Below, in pieces: positions 1 through 11,757 of a stretch of DNA of 64,000 bases. Under the pieces are notes generated by a model that worked only from the letters and a program-made list of their open reading frames with translations, searched no databases and was not told where the DNA came from. How positions within the stretch are numbered: position 1 is the first letter of the stretch; each line of letters starts with the position of its first letter. Source of the DNA: Stromatinia cepivora (lineage: Eukaryota; Ascomycota; Leotiomycetes; Helotiales; Sclerotiniaceae); contig RCTD01000018.1 of the NCBI GenBank assembly GCA_014898415.1, positions 1,340,560 through 1,404,559 on the forward strand. Reading direction: 5' to 3'. Position numbers and translations under genes: made by a program.

Positions 1-2030
1 GGTGAACAATCAAAGCCTGGTGATGCCGGATTTCTCGCTTACATGGAAAAGACTCTAAATGAATTTTACATGAAACGCGGTGCAACTTTGAAGAAATGGG
101 CACAGGAAAAAGGGTTGTCTGCGAAACAATTCGATGCAAGTAGACCAATCCCTGCCGTGGGGGAACCTGTTACTGGAGACGAAGCCTCGCATAGAAGAGA
201 TCAACAGCAGTTATATCTTATTCTTTTCATGGAAAATCTTGTAGGTTACACCAATCCTGTATTTATAATGATGCTAACTAGTTTAGCTCTACACGGCCGG
301 TCTTGCAGTAATTGAGTTGGTTCGGTTTGCAGATGGAAAGGTAGAAGATGGAACTATGAAAAAGAATCGTCTGATCTTGCCAGGTCAACGCCGAATAAAG
401 AAATGGATTCTTGGCCTCGCAAAAGCAGATACGACTGTGGATAGTAACACTCCAGATAATCAAGAGGCAGGTATAAACGATGTTTACTTGGGCTCAGGAT
501 TCAATCCTCGGAAGGACCCTGAGCATTTACCACCGAAGACTGCTTGGCAGCACTTTGGAAACGGACTTAGAACTATCCCAAGGTTTCTAGGCAGCGAAGA
601 ATCAGCATTTGGTTTCAGAGTCGCCTGCGCAACCTTGACTTTGGGTATCGTTGCATTTCTCAAGGATACCCATGTCTTCTTCCAGCAGCAAAGATTAGTT
701 TGGGCTTTGATTATCATTGCCATTGGTATGTTTAAAGGCCGATCTTGATCCGATCTCGTAGAGAAGCTAACAGAGAATAGGTATGACGATGACTTCAGGC
801 CAATCGATATTTGGATTTCTGGCCCGTATCGTAGGGACTGCACTAGCAATGGTCACCTCGATCATCATTTGGTATATTGTTGATCAAAAGACCCCAGGAG
901 TCATAGTAATGCTGTGGCTTTTCATTTTCATGGAGATGTACCTTTTCCTGAAATTCCCTCGCTTTATACCAGCTTGGCTTGTGTTTATAGTCACACAAGT
1001 CTTGATCGTTGGCTATGAGCTACAGGTCAGGAAGATTGGAATTGCAGCATCGACTAGCTCAGGACAACCCTATTATCCGTTAGTATTTTATTCTGGATAA
1101 ATTGAGACTCTCAAAACTAACGACAACAGGATTTATGAGCTTGCTCCATATAGACTCGCATGTGTTGCGGGAGGATCTTTTGTGGCATTCATCTGGACCT
1201 TCTTCCCCTACCCGCTCACGGATCGCAGCTGGCTAAGAAAAGATTTGGGAGCGACCCTTTACATCTTGGCAAACTACTACTCAATAGTTCATTCGACCAT
1301 TAATTCTCGAATGCACGGAACGGAAGGTGATATGTCATTGAAAACTAGTCCTGGCCGTCGCCTTGAAAAGGCTCGACATAGGATGTTTGGCAAGCTTCTC
1401 TTGCTTCTGCCGTCTTTGCAACAACATGCTGCCTGGCAGAGGTTTGAGCCTACCATTGGAGGGAAGTTTCCTCGTGAGACTTACGGAAACATCACGCAGA
1501 GATGCTCCAAGTAAGTGCCACTATGTTTTGACGTGTGCGTATGCTAATCACCGAATTTTAGTATTATGGGGTACCTCGCATTGATGTCCTATACCACAAA
1601 AGCCTGGTCTACAGATGTCCATACGAACACTGACATTCGAGGCAAGTGGCTTCGTGATCTAGCTGTCGTCATGGACGAGGCCGAGCCCACCAGCCATCAA
1701 ATAACCTCAACCCTCGCACTCCTGTCTGCTGCCATCAGCGCAGGGGTTGCCCTTCCTCCTTTCATCCAACTTCCCCAACCTTATAGCCTCAATCGTCGGC
1801 TTGAAGCTCTGGACAGTGGAATTTTAGATTCAAGACATGTGGAAGAACCGGGATATAGTGCTTATGCTGTTATGCAAGTAGCGAGTTCGTTGGTGATGGA
1901 TGATTTAGCTAGATTGGTAGATTGTGTTAGGGAATTAGTGGGAGAGACGGATTTCTCGTTTACAGTAGGAGGCAGTGAGGATAGTTTGACGGGGTCCGAG
2001 GGAAATGGAAGAAAGGGAAAGAAAGACTAG
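1..2030 (+). CDS. FUSC/DUF2421-type multi-pass membrane protein, 3' part
   Basis: The gene is cut by the left window edge; its reading frame is open from base 1. I infer exons 1-240, 287-725, 781-1078, 1130-1510 and 1562-2030. All four introns are GT-AG, 46-55 nt long, and splice in frame. The visible protein has a soluble segment ending in VIELVRFADGKVEDG. A run of closely spaced hydrophobic helices follows (FGFRVACATLTLGIVAF, LVWALIIIAIGM, IFGFLARIVGTALAMVTS, VIVMLWLFIFMEMYLFL, FIPAWLVFIVTQVLIV, YRLACVAGGSFVAFIW), and then a hydrophilic tail ending in Gly/Lys residues. This order matches the C-terminal half of fungal aromatic-acid-exporter/FUSC-like proteins (DUF2422 plus DUF2421, the yeast Bre4 type), predicted endomembrane transporters of unknown substrate. 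Family assignment is from recognition of the pattern; the function is inferred. The missing N-terminus would hold the first membrane block. Confidence 0.8.
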
Positions 2031-2320
2031 AGATAATACTTACCGAGAGAACTGGATAATAATGGAGTTAAAACTGGCACTTGGTAACAATTAGCATGGC
2101 ATGCCGCATGGACAACTAAAAACGATAAAATAGATGTTCGGTCATCAGAGATGAAGTTTAGGCATACCTACTTACTGTATTAGTCGTAAGTAAAAACATA
2201 TTTTAGAAAACCCAAATATTAATACTAGAAATGGAGGTTTTTAAGTTTCTTGTGGGTAGTGGTGAGAGAAGAGAAAAATGAGGTGTGAAGGGAAAGGCGA
2301 AGGAAGTTAAGAATACTTGA
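2031..2320. other. intergenic, 3' flank of the transporter gene
   Basis: AT-rich sequence without a credible open frame. It should hold the 3' UTR and polyadenylation region of the transporter gene; no further element was recognised. Confidence 0.4.
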
Positions 2321-2550
2321 TTGACTGAGGAAGGAAGCCTTGTGTTTGTTCATTCCATTTTGGGTTTTGTCATCACTTCATCTTTCAATTGGTTTACTTA
2401 CTGGACTAAACGCAATATTCTTGCACAGTGGAAACGGACACATTTATTGCGTCCTGGTATTCGTTCGTATGTGTCGTTTATTGATCTCAGCTTCTTCACT
2501 TTTCTTTTTCAGTCTCGTTTATTCATCTCAATTTGAACAACCAAAGCATT

Positions 2551-3170
2551 ATGACTGATGATTCTGAGACGTGGTATAATATTAGCGGGAAGAATACGGG
2601 CCTTCTTCCTCGTCCTTCTCTGCGTCAACATTGGAGTTTTCAAATACAACAACACAACTTGCTGCATGAGAATCATCCTGTTGACTTGGGCATGTCAATG
2701 AACATTGTACTCAGTTCATCAGTTGGGAATCCATCTTTATGGACCAACACCAAAATAATATCTCTTCGACTACACAAAAGGGTGGAAAGTCAACACAAAA
2801 CGCGGGAGAGAACAATGTAGTAAAACTACAGAACCGCCTCAGCTGCACACTAAACGTCTTTCCCGTCGTGATCAGAGAAGAGATCTTCGGTCTGGTTCTT
2901 GCCGACTACTTTGCTCATCCCGACAATGATGTCGCAAAGAAACAACAGATGATAGATAGTTTTCAGGATCACCCTTGACCCATTCACAGATGATATAGTT
3001 GAAAAGAGCAATCTTAAAATCGTGCGAGAATCTTTGGAAGACTAACAACACTCAAATTCCAGATCATGAAAGGCGCACAATCCCCAGCGAGCGTAAAGAA
3101 GAGGTTGACTGTTATACACTTTCACTCGCAGACGTCGCATTTACCTGAGTGGTGTGTTAGCCCTCGAGAT
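2551..3170 (+). pseudogene. decayed 2EXR/F-box-like fragment
   Basis: Two overlapping frames (to 2820 and 2739-2978) carry coding-looking peptide. The second contains NVFPVVIREEIFGLVLADYF, which resembles the opening motif of fungal 2EXR/F-box-like proteins (hydrophobic-Pro, then EIR/EEI, then hydrophobic). The frame then stops at TGA near 2976. Reading on, further TGA codons occur where CGA (Arg) would be plausible, and another open stretch at about 3062-3150 ends in TGA. No intron arrangement I tried restores one continuous protein. I read this as a remnant of a lineage-specific gene, possibly altered by RIP-type C-to-T change. It could instead be a short unrecognised gene with unusual introns. 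Confidence 0.3.
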
Positions 3171-4459
3171 AGCATTGAATCTCAAGAGAAGACTTTATCG
3201 TGAAATATTCAGTATGAGAATCAAAGCTTCGATCATGTCTTGCATGGGACTGGAATTAGGCACCGAATTAGGATTTCCCAAGTCTCTCGCCCGATTAGTC
3301 ACCTTCGTGGGAGTCCATAAACTTTGACGATAGGGAGAACGGTACCAAAGTTTGAAAATGATAGAGCACCAGCGCCTTCCAAATTGTACTGGTTGGGTAT
3401 TTCGATGTCCTTCTCTGGCTTCCCTGTCAGCCTCGGTGCGAAGTATTGAGATAGCCATGAGGTTTATTTCTCTCTTTACTATTCCAGAGACTATGAGGCT
3501 GAAAACTTAATAGTAAAGATTATATGGAGTATTCGACGTGTCGGCCCCGCGAACCGAATTTTGATTTTACAAGTTATGTGAGTGGATGGATCACTCAACG
3601 AAATTGATACGTATGACCAACGCTCACAGCACCAGGGACTCATGCATGCGAAATTTGCAACCAAGATATCCATCGATTTTTCGCCTGACTCAGCTATGTT
3701 TGACATGATACTAAAGTAATCTTGGTGTTTATTGAATTTCCTATCCGGTTTTCCGATGATATGAGAGTCCTAGAAGTTAGGACAATATATGATCGCGATG
3801 AGCTCTCAATTACGGAGAAGATTCTAGAGCCAAAGGTAAAATGAAATAATTAAAATTTAAACCACAAGGAATGGCAGAAGAGCTGGAGGGGGTAGAAGAC
3901 CCGGAATCGAATTGGGAAGACACCGATATCCGTCTTCACTTGCTTTGGGATGCTGGCTTAGGAAACCAGCTGAGATAGCATAGTCAAACGGTATATGATG
4001 AGACTGACTGCAGAAAGTATTGGAAGGAATGACGCTGTAGATATTACAGTTGCGAAGTCTGTCAATGAGCTAGCTGTACAATAGCTACACGTTATGTGAC
4101 GAGGGAACTTTAGTTGGGACTTTGAAGAATATCTGCGCTTGAGATATGTATGGACTGTTGTAGCTGCACTGTGTGAGGGCTCAATGCTAGAAAGTAATTG
4201 CAAAAAATCAACACCTGAAAGCAATCAATAGGGGTATCAAATTGTAGCTATCCTTATCCTAAAAGTGTGTACTGTGTACCTATGTATGGAAAAACAAGCC
4301 TTCTAGGCATAGCATAGCATAGCCATAAACCATTATGTCCTCATCCAATCCTCTCCTCTCCTCTAAAACCCAGATGAAGCAGCGAGCGCTCGTACCTCTT
4401 TCATAACATCATGAATACATCCCAGGCAATGCAGCCCAGTCTATCCAGAAACAAATATG
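3171..4459. other. low-coding stretch between the 2EXR remnant and the heme oxygenase gene
   Basis: Only short frames of fewer than 90 codons on either strand, none with a recognisable motif. A 35-codon frame from ATG 3871 (MAEELEGVEDPES...) looks compositionally coding but is isolated. It may be a further remnant of the upstream decayed gene. TAGCATAGCATAGCATAGCC at about 4309-4325 is a small simple repeat in the 3' flank of the minus-strand gene. Confidence 0.3.
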
Positions 4460-5921
4460 CTAGCCAACATAGTACCAAGTAGCAAATGCCGCCGTTAATG
4501 CTACTAGTGGTCCTCCCACTCTCAAAAGTCCCACGAAGAGGTTCGTCTCTGAAGTTATCACATTTGTTTCTTCTAGAGAGTTTCCGCCCGGGGTAGAAGG
4601 GGAGATCATAGAACACTTTCTTGCCAATGATCTTGCTGTACCACCAGGACAATCATCTTTAAATCTCACCAATTTAGCCATTGGAGCTTGGATGAATGAT
4701 GCATAAAGACTTGGTTTTCGCTCCAATCGTTCTTCTTCTTCATTGGAACTTTTGTCTTCTTTCATTTTCGAAAGGCGTTCTTGTGTAAGAGCGATACTTC
4801 CCCGAGCCATGTTCAAAGGTTTGTGTTCCTGGTGCAATCTCGTGAATTGCGAGGATTTCACCATCTCCAAATCTTCTTGCGTACTTCCACATATTGAATC
4901 CAGTTCGGAAACCATCATAACCATAAATGAGAAGATTGCTTGCGCTTCCTTGATAATGTCGGCCTTCTCGCCATCTGTCAAGAGGACTTCAGCTTCTGCT
5001 ATACGCCGTTTGAATTCGCGTTTAATGTCTTCGCCATCCTCATCGCCGACGAAATCGAAGAATTGAAGACCTTGTTTCTTCATCATCTGGCTACACTCGG
5101 ACCGTGTTTGTCGACGAGCAGAAGGACGCACTTCTTGCTCAGGGTATCCTTTGCCAGAGGACTGGATGGGTTCTGATGCTCTCGTAGCCTCGTATGGGCG
5201 CACGGGAGAAGAATCCCTATCCCAAAAGTCTTCGAATCCACCTGCCATCTTAAGTGAAGCTCGAAGATATCGACCACCCGAAAACAAAGCCATATATAGC
5301 ACCCATGCATATGCCAATAAAACATGTGGGTTTGTTTGCACAGATTTCTTTGTGTGTGCAATAAACTCTGCTAGCCGTCCATTATCCGAGACTGCCTTTA
5401 GTTGCTCTTCAATTTTATGATCGGGGGTTCCAGTCAAAGTACGAATATCGGCTTGAAGGCGTCCTGATCTCAAGAGACCAGGGAGAAGCAGATGTGAAAG
5501 TAGAGACTGAGTTCTTGAACAGACTTTCGATGCCTGAGAGTCCAGTGAATCGTGCCTTCCCCCTGGGCAATCTGATCTTGTTTGTTCATCTTCGAGAGAT
5601 ACTGGAAGGCTGGGGGCATCTATTATAGTTTGCCATAATGATTCGAAGGTGATGTAAATGGGCGCAATGTGAAGGATGCCCGAGACATATATGGACGGAT
5701 TCGTAGTATATGGAGGTAGAGCGAGGGGCAAACGAAGGAGGATCAATCTGTTGAGTTGAGAATGTACAGCTCTGGTTGCTATGTTAACTAGAAATTGTTA
5801 GCTAGGGAAAACGAAGGTGGGATAATGGGATAATTCTCTTACTTTGTTCTGATAGGGAATGTCGATCTGGTGGAGGGGTTTGAAGCGGAGGGTTAGAGTT
5901 GATGATACTAGATTCAGCCAT
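4460..5921 (-). CDS. HMX1: heme oxygenase (Hmx1-like, C-terminal membrane anchor)
   Basis: Degrades heme to biliverdin, CO and iron, normally at the ER membrane; in fungi it serves iron recycling. Exons are 5921-5843 and 5787-4460, with a 55-nt GT-AG intron, giving 468 residues. The second exon opens with NIATRAVHSQLN, the heme oxygenase N-terminal helix. Its histidine (about residue 35) is the expected proximal heme ligand. Further on, LLLPGLLRSGRLQADI and VLLAYAWVLYMALFSGGRYLR match the all-helical family, the GG being the distal-helix glycines. The long charged middle segment (about 220-400) is larger than in bacterial enzymes. It is followed by one hydrophobic segment at the very C-terminus (LFVGLLRVGGPLVALTAAF), a tail anchor as in yeast Hmx1. 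The neighbours offer no functional link. Family assignment is strong; catalytic activity is inferred. Confidence 0.9.
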
Positions 5922-7150
5922 AGGTGCGATTTATCATACTGCGAATGAGAAAAGTAGAAGAATATCAGGAATAGTACACGCAGGAAAGTATGATAAAAGA
6001 GAGTAAAATAGGTTAATATCAAGAGAAGGTGTATGAAAGACAGAAGGTAGACGTAGATAAGAAAATCGGTGGTCTGACCTTGTCACTTGAGCTATTTGAT
6101 CATTACCTTATTCACAGTTGTTGATACGGCAGGAAGTCACAATGATTCAAACTTTGCGCGGCAAAAGGAAAGAGAGAACATTCATAATGTGTGCATAGCT
6201 TCGCTATTGATGGTGTAAAAGTTGTCCACTAATGAATCATATCATGCCTTGTGCCGTCTTTTATACGTATCGCAATTGTCGTGGTAATGTAGTTCAACGC
6301 ATGTACACATGCATTTGTTTAAAGTTGATTGTCAGCTGAAGATCTTCTTGTCTCATAATTTTACTTTTTCCGGGGAATGTGGTTCTACAACTTGTGCTAT
6401 GGTAAATCGGAGAATTCCCCATCTCGTCTTACATGGGAATTTTCTTTTGCTTTTGCTTTTGCTTTTGTATATACCCAACATGGAAACCTAGAATACATCA
6501 ATGTTGCATACCTATATAATATGTGTGTGTACGGAGTACAGTATCATTTGATTATACCAGAATGTGTTCAAAACAATATCTGGGCTGATGTTTTTCTTTA
6601 ATGATTTTGAGCGTTGAAGCTTATTTAGGGTAGAGGTATGAGGTTGTTGAATTTGATCTGGAATAATGGGTTTGGTTGGTTTAGTCTGGATCATTAACTC
6701 CTTCATTGTACACACGACATATAGATATCTCCTCATATTAAATCCCAATTATCTCAATCAATTCCTCGGCTTGGTAAGTGATATCTTTACCACCAACGCC
6801 AGCACCTGCAGACCTTTAGGCTTTGGCTTTCTTGTTTTGCAAATACTTTGTTTGATATTACTCCAAGAGCTTTTGTAGTCTTTAGACGCCTATTTTCCAT
6901 GCAAAAAGGATTGGCAAGAACAAACACCCTTCGCAACCCATCAACCACAATATGTGAGTTAGAGTCTACGCACACCATCAAGAATCCGCATTACATTTCA
7001 ATTCGTAGCAATTGTAATGATCATCGGGAAGGAGGACGGAATTTGTACGTGTTATCACCTATCGAATTCAGTGGGTATGAGGTTATTTGCAAGTGCGGGG
7101 TCGTCGTATCGTTCAAAATGAGAAGTACGTAGCCTCAAAGATCGGATCGA
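5922..7150. other. intergenic, 5' side of the heme oxygenase gene
   Basis: No supported gene. It contains the upstream region of the minus-strand heme oxygenase gene and AT-rich DNA with several short frames lacking motifs. The only distinct element is a CTTTTG simple repeat at 6444-6467. Confidence 0.4.
6444..6467. repeat. CTTTTG simple repeat, 4 units
   Basis: Four perfect 6-bp units in tandem inside intergenic DNA. Confidence 0.9.
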
Positions 7151-7156
7151 ATTCCT

Positions 7157-8320
7157 ATGCTCCAAGAATGGTCCGATGAATTGATCTTATTCTCATCAAC
7201 TCAAGCTGATACATATGTGATGCGCGTGGATTATAAAAATTCATCGATTGTTCAATCTGAAGTATTGGTTCATTGTCCTTGTCAAGGAGAGCGGCACAAC
7301 TTAGCCAGAGGAAGTTTGCCTTATCATTTTGACAAGCAGCCACTCAAACAAGCATTTCATCCTTGGAAAATTTTGTTTTGTTTGTATACTGGTCAATATC
7401 TGGTCCGTGGTTTTCATTCTGCAAGGTGCCTCAAATCAGTATTTGAAGTTAGATTCATTCAATGCAAGCTACTGTGGTGCTCATTAGTGTCTGACATATC
7501 GCCCATATTATCTATTATAAACGGCAGCGGTCGATACGCTACGTCAACTTACCAATTGTATCAAAAAGAAAATCTATGTGAGCAGAGCTCTTTTACATGG
7601 ATAGTGTAACTCCATCTTCGGTACAAGTAGTCCTTCTGGAGAATCACCATTATTTATTCTTCAGCAGAGCTTTTTGCGCGCGAATCCTGACTTGGCCAAG
7701 GCACTCTTTTCGGAGACGGTGGACAATATTGAAGATAGCCAGGACCAAAGTCAGATTGCTACGGCACCCTTGCAGACTCCAGACTCGGAACAAATCTCCA
7801 TTCTTTGACCTACATCCACCAAAATTCAAAATTGAAGATTTAGCAAAGAGGCTGTTCGCAAGATGGAATGGTCCTCTCATACAGATTTTTGCAAATTTTT
7901 CACAGTTCAAGCTGCTGCTATACTTGTCAATTCCCCGATAATGAAAAGAAAGAGCTAACTTTGCTGGTCAAGAAAGCTCTACCTGCATACATAATTCATA
8001 ATTTGACTAGTATTGTTAGCGACTGTGTTGCAAAGGACATAACTGGAAATGACGTCCCCGTGCTACAAAAATTGGTCGAAAATCTTGCAGAAGTCTTTCG
8101 TCTTACCGACCCTTCTGTACGCCGCCGAAGGTAAGTTGTAGGTAGTATATATGCATGTTCTACTTTCGGACCTGTACTGATACCATGGTATAAAATTCTA
8201 TCTTCTAACTCGAATCTGAAATGGTGTATGTCATCGACCGAGGCTGTCGATTCCTCCAGTACCAGTCATATTGAAGATACTAACGAAGAAGGACGGCTTT
8301 TTGTTGGATTTACGTTTATT
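7157..8320 (+). pseudogene. eroded unrecognised coding region
   Basis: Coding-looking peptide alternates between frames. Bases 7605-7805 read CNSIFGTSSPSGES... then LQQSFLRANPDLAKALFSET before a TGA. After two TGA codons the same frame resumes with EAVRKMEWSSHTDF and FCKFFTVQAAAILVNSP. A different frame from about 7935 reads NEKKELTLLVKKALPAY and SDCVAKDITGNDVPVLQKLV, ending at a possible GTAAGT donor near 8131. A further piece (TEAVDSSSTSHIEDTNEEGR) lies around 8238. No single intron model joins these without stops, so I favour a decayed gene with frameshifts and CGA-to-TGA type stops. I do not recognise the family. A multi-exon live gene remains possible. Confidence 0.3.
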
Positions 8321-8329
8321 GATTATGAA

Positions 8330-9513
8330 TACTCTTTTGTGATACAATATTACCCCTCCCCTCCACGCAAACAATGACCTGTAATTTGTTGTAGATGCTT
8401 AAAGTTAAGCAGATCTCTAGGTTGAATAAGTGAATTGGATTTGTGACTTGTTTGCTATCTTCCCCATTTCCTTGATTGTTTACTTTTTCAGTTGCTTGCA
8501 TGTTTGATCTTTGTGTATGCTTGTGTTTGCTAAGTTGAGGAGGAATAGTAATGATACATAATATAAACAGTGAAGTCTCCAAATATGAGATGAGTGTCTA
8601 CTAAAGATATATACAGGAAGTTACACCTTGGAGTATCTTTATTTCCAATCTGGTTTCAACCCTAGCCAAGGTAGATTATATTATAGCAGGCTGTGCAAAT
8701 TCACTCAATTCATCAATGTCATTAGATTCATTCGTCTAAGGGACATTCAGATGTCAAACCCAAATTAGAAAATGGACAACCTTGCAATGTCTTGATATTG
8801 TCTAAATTCCATTGGTATATTCTCAAATTTTCAATATTTCAAAATTATTACAATTCTCAAGTTAGTTTGAAGCACTAGCTACCTAGTGTATCATTATCAA
8901 GATTTTACCTAAACAGTGAAGATCAATGATTGAATATCAAAATATCAATAATCCAGTTAGTTTATTATTTCTGTTCTGATTTCTTTCTGATTTCAAAATT
9001 CCGAGTTGAAATTGAACAATGAGAATTATTTCCTCCTTCGTGGATACCATTAATCAACACTTTGTAAGGCAGGAACCCAAACAGGAACCTAATAACTCAA
9101 ATTTCCACCAGCTCCTTCATAAACAAAGTTTCTTGAGGTAGCCTATCAAATATATGGAGCTATTCATATCTTATTCTCCCAGCTCACAATCTTAGATCCA
9201 CAAGAGAGAGTGTAAACGATACATCAATCATAAGCATTCGTCCGATATCATACTTCCTGCGCCTCTCCGAGTGAATGGTCCCCATTCATTGTCTGCTGTA
9301 GCAACAGATTGCAAATCTCCGGTCGGGCCGAACCGCACCTTAACTTTTGTAACTTCCCCTCCCCCTCCCTCCTTCCTTTCCTGATTGTCTGACTTCCACT
9401 TCTACAATACAACACCTCCCTCGATTCTTCCTCCTCCCAACGGCACAACAGTACAACATCGACAACCTTCTCAACCAACGTTTTTATACATATTTGTTAA
9501 TACAGAAAACAAC
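8330..9513. other. AT-rich intergenic region upstream of the BTB-type gene
   Basis: Very AT-rich and without a credible gene. The last 250 bases become C/T-rich (CCTCCCTCCTTCC at about 9362), a common feature of fungal promoters and leaders. A frame in phase with the next gene is open from 9385, so a longer N-terminus cannot be excluded. Confidence 0.4.
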
Positions 9514-11122
9514 ATGTCAGATCCCAGACAAAGCGTATTCCCACCTGATGGAGATGTTCTCATCATGTCACCCATGGGCAAACAATGGAAACTCCATTCC
9601 TGGCAACTTGTCACCTATGCCCCAATAATAGGTGCTCTGCTTAAGGATGTTTCACCTCGAAATATCACAAAGGCAAATAGAGCTGAAGGTATTACTGTGA
9701 GGTGGTGGATTGAGATGAAACCCTTTGCAGCCTTCGAAGATGATCGTTTCCGAGATTTTGAGTGCGTTGTAAGTATCCCATTTTTCTAGAATTGTCCTGG
9801 TGTTGTGAGAGAATATTGTGGTCATATTTCACTAAACACTTTCATACATTTAAAGTTCCAATATCCAAATTGAATTCAGACAATCACTAACCTAAATTTT
9901 ATCACAGCCAATGAACAAAAAGGGAAAACTCACCTTGAATGGTGCTGGTGCTTATAATGGCATCGGAGATGTTTCGTTCGAAAGAACATATGACAACCTT
10001 TTCAGGATGCTCTACAACCTACCCCCAAACCTCACAGACGATATTGAAGATGGCGGCGCCAATGTTTACATTACCGATTGCGTCTCCATCCTTCAAGCTG
10101 CCGACTACGTAAATGCCTTGCCCAGCGTTCGTACTTACATCGAGAGCTACCTCTTGCGCATCAGCCAGAAGTTCTGGGTTCATGTTGCCAAGGCCCCCGA
10201 GGCGTGGTCCGATATTGCTGTTCGTCTTCAATCAGCAATCATCTTTCGAGAATCCATAATCCACATTGCCGGTGGCCTCGAACTGCCAGGACTTATCAAA
10301 AGAGCTAGATTTGGAAAAACCCAATTTGGAAACCTTTGCCTGAAAGTAGCGGAGCGTAAATCTCTCGAGCTCAGAGATAAGAAGATAGACGTTGAGCGCA
10401 GATTGTTACAATACTATCCAGCACGTCTCGTTCGCAGAGAGACCCCCGATAAGATCCCCGGCCGTGCCGATTATGGTTCGGATATCTATTACTGGCAAGC
10501 TCTCACCATGTGTCGTCAGTTCTTCCAGTCTTCCATCCTTGCAAACAGACATCATCGTCACGTGGATGGTGGTGTAGAGTTCTATCGCACCGTCTTCCGC
10601 TGTGATTATATCGACAAGCACGGCGCAGATGAGTTCCATCAACTTTTCGCCATGTCGACCAAAGGAAAGCAGTGTCTCGCTGATGCTGTTGAACTTATCA
10701 AGGATGACCATCGCGTTATCGTGGCTGATCTTTTGGAGGACAACTTGCAACTCCGTACCACAGTCAGAAGCAAGCCATTGAGATATTTAACTTGCACCAA
10801 GGTCATGGAGGAAGAGTTGCCGTGGATTGTCAGCCCTGGTTTAGGTGTAGGCTCCAATCCAGGACAGGTCGGGGATGAGGCTATTGGCGAGGGTCCCACT
10901 AGCCCAGGAAGAGCCCCAGGAGAGGTCATGGGTCAGGATGACGCTCCTAGCCCAGAGCGAGTACCAGGTGAGGAGGTCAGAGGTGGTGAAGATGCCATTG
11001 GCGTCGCTGCAGAGGGAGGAGAAGAGGCTGGTGCCGAGGATGACGAGGGCGGGCAGCAATCTGAGGACGAGAGTGCGAAGGAAGGAGAAGACGACGAAGA
11101 TGAGTACATGGAAGGAGCATAG
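9514..11122 (+). CDS. BTB/POZ-type hypothetical protein with acidic C-terminal tail
   Basis: Exons 9514-9768 and 9908-11122, joined by a GT-AG intron of 139 nt, give 489 residues. The N-terminus (FPPDGDVLIMSPMGKQWKLHSWQL, then SFERTYDNLFRMLYNLPP, then DCVSILQAADYVNALPSVRTYIE) follows the order of fungal BTB-like proteins. These have an opening strand with a conserved His, a mid-domain and an elbow helix. Such proteins are expanded in filamentous ascomycetes; some act as cullin-3 adaptors, but most have no known role. Residues from about 385 on are low complexity: two SPGRAPGEV/SPERVPGEEV-like units followed by an almost purely Glu/Asp/Gly tail ending in DEDEYMEGA. I chose ATG 9514 (context AACAACATG), although the frame is open to 9385. 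The function is unknown; the BTB call is by pattern only. Confidence 0.65.
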
Positions 11123-11500
11123 GCGCTTCTTTCCACGTATTTTTCGTGCTGTTGCGATGATTTTGGCCTAGCATGGCGTTTGAGCCTTTTGTTTGGCGGG
11201 ATGTTTTGTGCATTTAGGTGATATTACTGATTAATGAAAAAGCGGTGTTTTAATGAGAGAGAATTTGTCAAGGAATCAATATCTCTCCTTAATTTGAACA
11301 ATCAAATATTTTTCTAGGTAGCTATAGCTGGGTTAGGAGAGCCACTTTCTATTTCTAATTTTAATTTATACGTTCAAATGTCTGACTATGTAAAAGAATC
11401 TAGTAACACACCGACAACAGTCTGTATTGTGTAATGTCTTCAAAACAAATTTTAACTCCCACTCCGGAGTCGGGATGACCACATTTTCAATGTCTGGGCT

Positions 11501-11757
11501 CCCCAGGACACTCGGCTTGCTCAAAAATGATAGCTGGAAACTACACACTTTCAATGTGACTTCGACACAGACACTCAAACTACCCATACGAGCCGAATGA
11601 AAATTATACACTCCTAATCATCAGCGCCCATACAGAGATTCCAGTCATTCATAAGAGCTGAGTGGAAATCATACAACCCTAATCTCCTACCTTTATACAG
11701 ACATCCAAACAGCTCATGTGAGCCTACTGGAAATGGTACAATGTCAATACCAAACCT
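11501..11757. repeat. degenerate tandem repeat, about four units of 64-65 bp
   Basis: Units begin near 11501, 11565, 11629 and 11694. Each shows, in order, an ACAGACAYYC-like start, a central GAGCCKANTGGAAA-like block and a TACACTCCTAAT/TACAACCCTAAT-like block. Unit spacing is constant although sequence identity is only moderate. The function is unknown. Confidence 0.65.

Noticed and set aside
7868..8134. A stand-alone 88-codon gene
   Set aside because: Its first third is an out-of-frame reading of the neighbouring coding-like segment; it is better treated as part of the eroded block.
11501..11757. CRISPR-like spacing of repeats
   Set aside because: Units are contiguous and degenerate, with no conserved repeat separated by unique spacers; the genome is eukaryotic.
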